Below, piece after piece: positions 1-4,081 of a stretch of 5,517 bases of DNA; position 1 is the stretch's first letter, and each line of letters starts with the position of its first letter. The notes beneath the pieces were generated by a model. The model saw nothing but the letters and a program-made list of their open reading frames with translations. It ran no database searches and had not been told where the DNA came from. This DNA is from an uncultured Oscillibacter sp. (GTDB taxonomy: Bacteria; Bacillota; Clostridia; Oscillospirales; Oscillospiraceae). A program made the position numbers and the translations under genes. The DNA is taken from NCBI GenBank assembly GCA_946494635.1, contig CAMMCS010000135.1, forward strand, positions 1 to 5,517, written 5' to 3'.

Positions 1-536
1 GGGTCCAGCGGCAGATGGCCCTGTACTGGGGCGTGGTGCCCCTGCTGATGCCCTATGCCCAGAACACCGACCAGCTGATCGAGTTCGCCATCCAGGCGGC
101 GGAACAGGCGGAGCTGGTGAAGCAGGGCGATCTGGTGGTCATCACCGCCGGTGTGCCCGTGGGCGTCTCCGGCACCACCAATATGATCAAGGTCCATCTG
201 GTGGGCGGGGCCCTGCTCAACGCCGTCGGTGTGGGGACCAGCAACGCCTCCGGCCCCCTGTGTGTCTGCCGCTCGCCGGAGGATGTGGCCGCCAAGTTCC
301 GCCCCGGCGATGTGCTGGTGGTGCCCTACACCACCAATGACCTCCTGCCCTATATCCGGCAGGCGGCCGCCGTCATCAGCGAGGAGAGCGGCACCAACGG
401 CCACGCGGCCACCGTGGGCCTGACGCTGGGCAAGGCGGTGATCGTGGGCGCCGCCGGCGCCGTCCAGCGGCTGAAGGACGGCACCATGGTCTCTGTGGAC
501 TGTGCCCGCGGCGTGGTCCAGACGCTGCCCCAGTAA
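1..536 (+). CDS. pyk: Pyruvate kinase, C-terminal part (5' end outside window)
   Basis: Pyruvate kinase makes pyruvate and ATP from phosphoenolpyruvate and ADP in the last step of glycolysis, in the cytoplasm. Only the last 177 or so residues are visible; the reading frame is already open at position 3 and ends at TAA 534-536. The catalytic barrel lies upstream of the window. Visible first is the end of the allosteric domain, with an ALYWGV segment and then GDLVVITAGVPVG and SGTTNMIKVH, typical of the pyruvate kinase C-terminal domain. A PEP-utilising mobile-domain module follows, with GDVLVVPYTTNDLLP and SGTNGHAATVG, which keeps the histidine of the usual TSHAA-type loop, and VIVGA near the end. 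This extra domain is found in Bacillus/Clostridium-type enzymes and is absent from the shorter E. coli enzymes. The ATG at 15 is an internal methionine, not the start. The gene is followed at once by a strong terminator and converges on the glycosyltransferase operon. Identity is secure; only the full length is unknown. Confidence 0.95.
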   Translation, partial: VQRQMALYWGVVPLLMPYAQNTDQLIEFAIQAAEQAELVKQGDLVVITAGVPVGVSGTTNMIKVHLVGGALLNAVGVGTSNASGPLCVCRSPEDVAAKFRPGDVLVVPYTTNDLLPYIRQAAAVISEESGTNGHAATVGLTLGKAVIVGAAGAVQRLKDGTMVSVDCARGVVQTLPQ

Positions 537-544
537 ACGCGCCG

Positions 545-580
545 AAAGCGCCTCCGGCAAAAGCCGGAGGCGCTTTTTCT
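545..580 (+). terminator. Intrinsic terminator of pyk
   Basis: A perfect 12-bp GC-rich stem (547-558 pairing with 563-574) closes on an AAAA loop and is followed by TTTTTCTCTT. AAA before and TTT after the stem can lengthen it. It begins about 10 nt after the pyk stop codon. Read on the minus strand the same stem is followed only by TTTCGG, so it is at best a weak terminator for the convergent operon. Confidence 0.93.
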
Positions 581-675
581 CTTCATCGGCGGCCCGCCGG
601 GCCGGAACAGGAGCGGGCGCTGTGGGGATCCAGTTCCCCTATTAAAACAGCACTATCCCGTGGGAATACCGGGAA

Positions 676-1749
676 TTAGGGTGTGAAGCTGTGCCGTACG
701 GGTCTCTCCGCCTGGGGGAGGTTCGTTTTTGCCGCCGGCTGCGCTGCCGGCAGAATGTCCATCCGCCGGTAGACCTCCCGCAGGCGCTCCCCCATCACCG
801 ACAGGCTCCGCTCCTCCGCCACCCGGCGGCCGGCGGCTGTCAGATCCGGCAATGTCCCAGTCAGGAGCCCTTCCACCTTCTGCTGGAATTCGTCTGTGCC
901 GGAGGCCTTGTAGACATTCTGCCCCTCCCGCAGCCAGCCGTTGTAGACGGGGATGTCCCGCACCACCGTGGGGACGCCGCAGGCCAGGGCCTCCAGCACC
1001 ACGATGCCCTCGGTCTCCTCATGGCTCATAAAGGCGAAGACATCCGCGCCGCAATAGGCCTCCCGCAGCGTCTCCCGGTCCACAAAGCCGGGAAACGAGA
1101 CATTGTCCGGGGCCTGCTCCATGGCCTGCCGGATCTCCTGGGGGATCAGATGGGGATCCGTCCAGCCGAACCAGAGGAAACGGGCCTCCGGCATCCGCCG
1201 GGCCAGCTCCAGAAACTCCGGCAGCCCCTTCCGGGCAATGGTGTGGCCCACGGAGATCACCGCCCGCTCCCCCTCCCGGAGGCCCCAGCGGCGGCGGAAG
1301 GATGCCCGCCGGGCAGGATCCGGCGCGAAGAACTCCGTGTCCACGCCGTTGGAGATGCTGTACACCGGCGGCTTGAGGCCGTAGCTCTCCAGCAAACGGC
1401 GGGAGTATTCCGTGGGGGTCAGCACCACGTCGCCCAGGCCGTAGCAGAAGGTGATCCACTTGCGGAAGAGAGGGGCCAGCCGGTCCGAGCCCCGGAAGGA
1501 GCTGCGGAAGTCCTCCATGGTGGAGTGGCCGTAGTAAATGACCTTCCGCCCCAGGAGCTTGGCCGCCAGGGCCGCCAGCACCGAATCCGGCAGCACCGTG
1601 TTGATATGGACGGCCCCGGCCCGCTGGCGCCAGTGGTCGGCAGTGTCGATCCGGGCCCGGCGCAGCATCTCCCGCTGGTGGAGGATGGCCTGTCCCACGC
1701 CGCTTCTGCCCACCAGGCGCAGTCCGCCCTTGTAAATGAAAACGCGCAT
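676..1749 (-). CDS. GT4 glycosyltransferase, probable glycolipid-extending enzyme (LafB/CpoA-like)
   Basis: This is a 357-residue GT-B fold, retaining glycosyltransferase of family GT4. The N-terminal half carries HINTVLPDS (residues 48-56) and YYGHSTMEDFRSSF (72-85). The second is a signature I associate with Gram-positive enzymes that add a sugar to a monoglycosyl-diacylglycerol. The C-terminal nucleotide-sugar domain shows ISVGHTIARKG (165-175), the FPGFVD segment (219-224) and an EX7E motif, E245 to E253, within EETEGIVVLEALACGVP. The likely reaction transfers a hexose from a UDP-sugar to glucosyl-diacylglycerol at the inner membrane face; the exact sugar and acceptor are inferred. The ATG at 1749 is preceded by GAGGAG with 6 nt spacing (1756-1761), and the protein begins at the first beta strand, MRVFIYKGG. 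It is the last gene of the operon, 40 nt after the VTT gene. The last 25 or so residues (proline/alanine-rich, then basic) look like a variable tail. GT4 membership is near certain, the lipid role moderately so. Confidence 0.88.
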   Translation of the reverse strand: MRVFIYKGGLRLVGRSGVGQAILHQREMLRRARIDTADHWRQRAGAVHINTVLPDSVLAALAAKLLGRKVIYYGHSTMEDFRSSFRGSDRLAPLFRKWITFCYGLGDVVLTPTEYSRRLLESYGLKPPVYSISNGVDTEFFAPDPARRASFRRRWGLREGERAVISVGHTIARKGLPEFLELARRMPEARFLWFGWTDPHLIPQEIRQAMEQAPDNVSFPGFVDRETLREAYCGADVFAFMSHEETEGIVVLEALACGVPTVVRDIPVYNGWLREGQNVYKASGTDEFQQKVEGLLTGTLPDLTAAGRRVAEERSLSVMGERLREVYRRMDILPAAQPAAKTNLPQAERPVRHSFTP

Positions 1750-1755
1750 AGATGT

Positions 1756-1761
1756 CTCCTC
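1756..1761 (-). promoter_or_regulatory. Ribosome binding site of the 676-1749 glycosyltransferase
   Basis: GAGGAG on the minus strand, 6 nt before the ATG at 1749. It supports this start over any internal methionine or GTG. Confidence 0.8.
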
Positions 1762-1768
1762 TTTTTTC

Positions 1769-1784
1769 CTCCGCCGCGGCGGAG
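1769..1784. repeat. 16-bp perfect GC palindrome between VTT gene and last glycosyltransferase
   Basis: CTCCGCCGCGGCGGAG equals its own reverse complement and fills most of the 40-nt gap between the second and third operon genes. As RNA it would fold into a 6-bp stem with a 4-nt loop just upstream of the GAGGAG ribosome binding site. On the minus strand it is followed by GAAAAAAG rather than a T-run, so it is not an intrinsic terminator. A role in mRNA processing or stability is possible but untested. Confidence 0.6.
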
Positions 1785-1789
1785 TTCTT

Positions 1790-2386
1790 TCAGTTGAACC
1801 AGCCTATGACCTGCTGGAACAGCACCGTCAGGCCCAGGCTGTACAGCGCGATGGAGAAGGGCTTGCCCAGCAGGATGATGGCGGTGAACCGCCGCCATGT
1901 CATCTCCGTGGTGCCCGCCAGATAGCACAGGAAGTCATCCGGCGCCACAGGAAAGAAGATGGCCAGGGCGAACAGCCGGGCAAAGCGGTCGTTCTTTTCC
2001 GTCCAGCCGCTGTACTTGGCGATGGTCTTCTCGGAAAACAGCATGGACAGCAGGGGCTTTCCGCAGCTCCTGGCCACGGCGAAGGCCAGCAGGGAGCCGA
2101 TGCAGATGCCCACATAGTTGTAGACAAAGCCCACCACCGGGCCGAACAGCACCACGCCGGCAAGGCATCCCAGTCCGCCGGGCAGGACCGGCACCACCAC
2201 CTGCACCGCCTGGAAGGCCACGAACAGCAGCCCTCCGGCGGCGCCGCAGCTGGCCACAAAGGCCTGCAGCCGCTCCTGGGACGTCAGCAGCCCCGCCTGC
2301 CAGGCCCAGATTCCGGCCAGCACGCACAAGATCAGTCCGAAGAGGGACGCCGCCTGCAAGGCGGTCTTTTCCATGCCCCGGCTCAT
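1790..2386 (-). CDS. VTT-domain membrane protein (TVP38/TMEM64, DedA-like)
   Basis: A 198-residue hydrophobic protein of the TVP38/TMEM64 family (VTT/SNARE-associated domain), the usual length for bacterial members. Hydrophobic segments lie at about residues 12-30, 50-67, 74-106 (long, probably hairpin-forming), 135-158 and 166-190. Family landmarks are the proline/glycine-rich stretch VVVPVLPGGLGCLAG (63-77), the following FGPVVGF...G..IGSLLAFAVAR...G region, and FFPVAPDDFLCYLAG (144-158). That last one matches the second re-entrant motif, normally with P..P.D...Y.AG. Family members include DedA-type undecaprenyl-phosphate transporters and eukaryotic TMEM41B/VMP1 lipid scramblases, so lipid translocation is a reasonable expectation. 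The substrate cannot be read from the sequence. The ATG at 2386 overlaps the TGA of the preceding glycosyltransferase (ATGA) and follows a strong AGGGGGTGA site, indicating translational coupling. A second Met at residue 5 is a possible but less supported start. Its place between two glycolipid-type glycosyltransferases suggests work on the same lipid. Confidence 0.88.
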   Translation of the reverse strand: MSRGMEKTALQAASLFGLILCVLAGIWAWQAGLLTSQERLQAFVASCGAAGGLLFVAFQAVQVVVPVLPGGLGCLAGVVLFGPVVGFVYNYVGICIGSLLAFAVARSCGKPLLSMLFSEKTIAKYSGWTEKNDRFARLFALAIFFPVAPDDFLCYLAGTTEMTWRRFTAIILLGKPFSIALYSLGLTVLFQQVIGWFN

Positions 2387-3564
2387 GCGGTCACCCCCTG
2401 GACACAGCAGGCCGTCCGCCGGGCCAGCTGCATCTGGTAGATGCGCTCCACCCGCTGGGCAAACCGCTGGGCGGAGAACTGCTCCGCACTCTCCGCAGCC
2501 TGCCGCTTCAGTGCTTCATGGGTCTCCGGGCTGGCCAGGAAGTCCTCCAGCCGCTGCCGGAACTCCGCAGTGCTGTGGTACTGCCAGCCGTTCTCTCCCT
2601 CCAGGATGACGCCCTCCAGGCAGGGATCCGCCCGGCACAGGGCGGGCACGCCGGCGGCCAGCGCCTCGATGTAGGTCAGGCCCTGGGTCTCGCTGGAGGA
2701 GGCGCTGACGAACAGGTCCCCCAGCCGGTACCACTCCGGCACCTCCTCCGGGGGCACCATGCCGGCAAAGACCACCGCCGGGGCCTCCAGCCGCAGGTCG
2801 CGGGCCACCCGCTCCAGCCGGGACCGGTCGGGGCCGTCCCCCACCAGCAGCAGCGTCACAGGGCGGCTGCCCAGAGAGGCCCGGAGCTTCAGCAGCTCCT
2901 GGATGTTCTTCTCCTCCGCAAGGCGCCCCACGCACACCAGCACGGTGTTTTCCGCAGGGATGCCCAGGCTGGCCCGCAGAACCGCCCGGCGCATGGGATC
3001 GCCCTCCTGCTGGAAGCGCCGCAGGTCGATGCCCGTGGGCACCACGAAGACCGGGCAGCGGACGCCGTAGCCCTGCAGCAGTCCCCGCACCTTGCCGGTG
3101 GGGGCGATCATGCAGTCGGTCTGGGCCGCCACCCAGCGGGAGAAGGCCGCCACCGCGCACCGGCCCCACCGGACGCTGGGGGAAAAGTAGTGGGTGTAGT
3201 CCTCATACACCGTGTGATAGGTGTGGACCAGGGGGACATCCAGCTCCTCCGCGATGCGGCGGGCCAGGAAAAAGGTGCTGAACTCACATTGGGAGTGGAT
3301 CACATCCGGCCGCCAATCCATCAGCTCCCGCACCCAGCGGCCCGCCATGGCGGTGCGGAGGCGGGCGCCGGGATAGATCCGCCCGGCGTTTACGGAGCCG
3401 ATGGCAGTGACGCCGTCCCGGGACCAGGAGTGAAGCGTCTGAGACAGCGTCAGGATCCGGACCTCATGGCCCCGGCGCTCCAACTCCCGCTGCAGGTTTT
3501 TCACAGAGGTAACCACACCGTTTACCGCCGGTGTATACCAGTCTGTGGTGATCAGGATCTTCAT
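2383..3564 (-). CDS. GT4 glycosyltransferase, probable 1,2-diacylglycerol 3-glucosyltransferase (LafA/MGS-like)
   Basis: A 393-residue GT-B glycosyltransferase of family GT4, first gene of the operon. The N-terminal acceptor domain starts MKILITTDWYTPAVNGVVTS, with the GV..S pattern of this family, and has HTYHTVYEDYTHYF (114-127), a segment typical of Gram-positive monoglucosyl-diacylglycerol synthases. The donor domain shows VPTGID (175-180), VGRLAEEKN (212-220), VGDGPD (241-246), and the EX7E motif E292 to E300 in SETQGLTYIEALAAGVP. The expected reaction moves glucose from UDP-glucose to diacylglycerol with retention, at the cytoplasmic membrane face. No membrane helix is evident, so peripheral attachment is likely. 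The ATG at 3564 is chosen because AAGGGAG lies 6 nt upstream and family proteins begin at this beta strand. The frame stays open 36 codons further upstream, where an ATG at 3666 has a weaker GGAG. It overlaps the VTT gene by 4 nt. Other GT4 substrates, such as phosphatidylinositol, remain possible. Confidence 0.88.
   Translation of the reverse strand: MKILITTDWYTPAVNGVVTSVKNLQRELERRGHEVRILTLSQTLHSWSRDGVTAIGSVNAGRIYPGARLRTAMAGRWVRELMDWRPDVIHSQCEFSTFFLARRIAEELDVPLVHTYHTVYEDYTHYFSPSVRWGRCAVAAFSRWVAAQTDCMIAPTGKVRGLLQGYGVRCPVFVVPTGIDLRRFQQEGDPMRRAVLRASLGIPAENTVLVCVGRLAEEKNIQELLKLRASLGSRPVTLLLVGDGPDRSRLERVARDLRLEAPAVVFAGMVPPEEVPEWYRLGDLFVSASSSETQGLTYIEALAAGVPALCRADPCLEGVILEGENGWQYHSTAEFRQRLEDFLASPETHEALKRQAAESAEQFSAQRFAQRVERIYQMQLARRTACCVQGVTA
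2391..2399 (-). promoter_or_regulatory. Ribosome binding site of the VTT gene, inside the upstream gene
   Basis: AGGGGGTGA on the minus strand matches 8 of 9 bases of AGGAGGTGA and sits 4 nt before the ATG at 2386. It lies within the last codons of the upstream glycosyltransferase, which ends GTG ACC GCA TGA. This decides the Met at 2386 over the one five codons later. Confidence 0.82.
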
Positions 3565-3763
3565 AACAGGCTCCCTTCTTTCGTCTCGTTCTTCTATACG
3601 ACACAGCCCCGCCAAACTCTTCAACTGCCGGAACATTTTTTCAACGCCAGAATACCGCATCCACATCAACACTCCGTGGCGTCCCGATCAAATCTCTGTA
3701 AAACTCCTCACAGATCAGACGCGGCGGAGCGACAGATGTTACAGGCGTTCTTTTGTATTACTT
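3565..3763 (-). other. About 200-nt operon leader with a start-less 38-codon open frame
   Basis: If the promoter at 3771-3798 is used, about 200 nt of mRNA precede the first glycosyltransferase. On the minus strand a frame opens just after TAA (3758-3760) and runs to TGA at 3641-3643. Its 38 codons read like ordinary protein, ending RDLIGTPRSVDVDAVFWR. It has no ATG or GTG. The best candidate start is a TTG at 3691, but the GAGGAG before it is 12 nt away, too far to be convincing. A different frame is open from 3672 straight into the glycosyltransferase. CTGT/ACAG arms flank the GAGGAG, so a small hairpin could expose or hide it. I recognise no riboswitch or T-box. It may be a leader peptide, a gene remnant, or a dispersed repeat. 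Confidence 0.4.
3571..3577 (-). promoter_or_regulatory. Ribosome binding site of the first operon gene
   Basis: AAGGGAG on the minus strand, 6 nt upstream of the ATG at 3564. It outweighs a GGAG placed 5 nt before an in-frame ATG at 3666, which would add 34 residues not expected for the family. Confidence 0.78.
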
Positions 3764-3770
3764 TAATAAT

Positions 3771-3798
3771 ACAATAACACAATCCAAGAATTTGTCAA
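3771..3798 (-). promoter_or_regulatory. Promoter candidate P1 for the glycolipid operon
   Basis: On the minus strand a perfect -35 TTGACA (3793-3798) is followed after 16 nt by TATTGT (3771-3776). A TG one base upstream forms an extended -10 (TGTTATTGT). Transcription would start near 3764 and give a 200-nt leader. The surrounding DNA is AT-rich, unlike the GC-rich genes. Confidence 0.6.
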
Positions 3799-3824
3799 TA
3801 GGAAATTTGTGAAGAATTCGAGAA

Positions 3825-3851
3825 AACTGTACTGTCCGTACTAATACAGTT
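3825..3851. promoter_or_regulatory. Operator-like inverted repeat at the P2 start site
   Basis: AACTGTA (3825-3831) and TACAGTT (3845-3851) are perfect 7-bp inverted arms separated by 13 nt, with two GTAC tetranucleotides inside (3829-3832 and 3838-3841). Overlap with the expected P2 start is the position expected of a repressor site. I cannot assign a regulator family. It could also be a recombinase recognition sequence. Confidence 0.4.
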
Positions 3852-3853
3852 AA

Positions 3854-3881
3854 TATATACACAAAATTGTCCGCTTGTCAA
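3854..3881 (-). promoter_or_regulatory. Promoter candidate P2, upstream of P1 and in tandem
   Basis: A second perfect TTGACA on the minus strand (3876-3881) is followed by TATATA at 16 nt spacing (3854-3859), or TATATT at 18 nt (3852-3857). Transcription would begin around 3845-3850, within the inverted repeat at 3825-3851. It points into the operon. Confidence 0.5.
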
Positions 3882-3961
3882 TTTACAAAACAGTTACAGA
3901 TTGATGACTTGGTCCATATATGCAGTATAGACCCCTTCTAATTTCGAAAAAACAGGGAATT

Positions 3962-3979
3962 TTCTTAAAATTTTATGAA
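3962..3979. repeat. 18-bp near-perfect AT-rich palindrome
   Basis: TTCTTAAAATTTTATGAA has 8 of 9 arm positions matching around a central AATT; the one mismatch is T/T at 3965 and 3976. It lies between the presumed recombinase terminator and promoter P2. It could be a protein-binding dyad or simply a by-product of AT-rich sequence. Confidence 0.35.
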
Positions 3980-4010
3980 GAAAGCCGCCCCGCGCAAAAG
4001 GCGAGGACGC
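3978..4010 (-). terminator. Probable terminator of the recombinase gene
   Basis: On the minus strand CCTCGC (4006-4001) pairs with GCGGGG (3993-3988) through one T-G wobble, around the 7-nt loop CTTTTGC. Two outer pairs (4010-3984, 4009-3985) are separated from it by a 2x2 mismatch. TTTCTTC follows. On the plus strand the wobble becomes an A-C mismatch, so the structure favours leftward RNA, as expected about 55 nt after the recombinase stop. The T-run is short. Confidence 0.45.
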
Positions 4011-4037
4011 TTAAGGAAACTTTTTTGAATTAAGGAT

Positions 4038-4081
4038 AAGTAGCGTAATGTACGAAAGTATGTTACGCTACTTTTCCTTTT
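4038..4081 (+). terminator. Long hairpin with GAAA loop reading rightward, overlapping the recombinase stop codon
   Basis: An 11-bp perfect inverted repeat, AAGTAGCGTAA (4038-4048) and TTACGCTACTT (4063-4073), continues inward on the plus strand as two wobble pairs and three Watson-Crick pairs. This makes a 16-bp stem capped by a C-G-closed GAAA tetraloop (4054-4057), followed by TTCCTTTT. On the minus strand the wobbles become C-A mismatches and no T-run follows. It therefore looks like a rightward terminator, yet no rightward gene lies before it. The recombinase TAA (4063-4065) is inside the right arm. Confidence 0.55.

Noticed and set aside
591..603. GGCCCGCCGGGCC palindrome downstream of pyk
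   Set aside because: It is short, has no T-tract, and such palindromes arise easily by chance in DNA this GC-rich.
585..675. Terminator for the glycosyltransferase operon on the minus strand
   Set aside because: Only short stems occur (for example TCCCG/CGGGA with a 9-nt loop, and GGGGA/TCCCC), and none is followed directly by a T-run. The operon end cannot be placed confidently.
691..1797. Long plus-strand open frame opposite the last glycosyltransferase
   Set aside because: It mirrors a GC-rich gene on the other strand, has no recognisable domain, and the minus-strand frame carries clear GT4 motifs and a good ribosome binding site.
3565..3763. Riboswitch or T-box in the operon leader
   Set aside because: I see no T-box sequence, no recognisable aptamer core, and no terminator/antiterminator pair before the start codon.
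1897..3777. Very long (over 600 codon) plus-strand open frame opposite the VTT and first glycosyltransferase genes
   Set aside because: The translation is low-complexity (Pro/Arg/Ala/His rich) with no motif, and it spans two genes with strong family evidence on the minus strand. It is an effect of GC-rich codon usage.
3894..3931. Plus-strand promoter candidates (TTACAG with TATATG at 17 nt; TTGATG with TATAGA at 19 nt)
   Set aside because: Both have weak hexamers or poor spacing in AT-rich DNA, so chance matches are likely. They are mentioned only because an unexplained rightward hairpin follows.
4038..4073. Hairpin considered as group II intron domain V because of the GAAA loop and an AGC near the base
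   Set aside because: Domain V needs a two-nucleotide bulge and flanking intron domains; the stem here has no bulge and nothing else intron-like is nearby.
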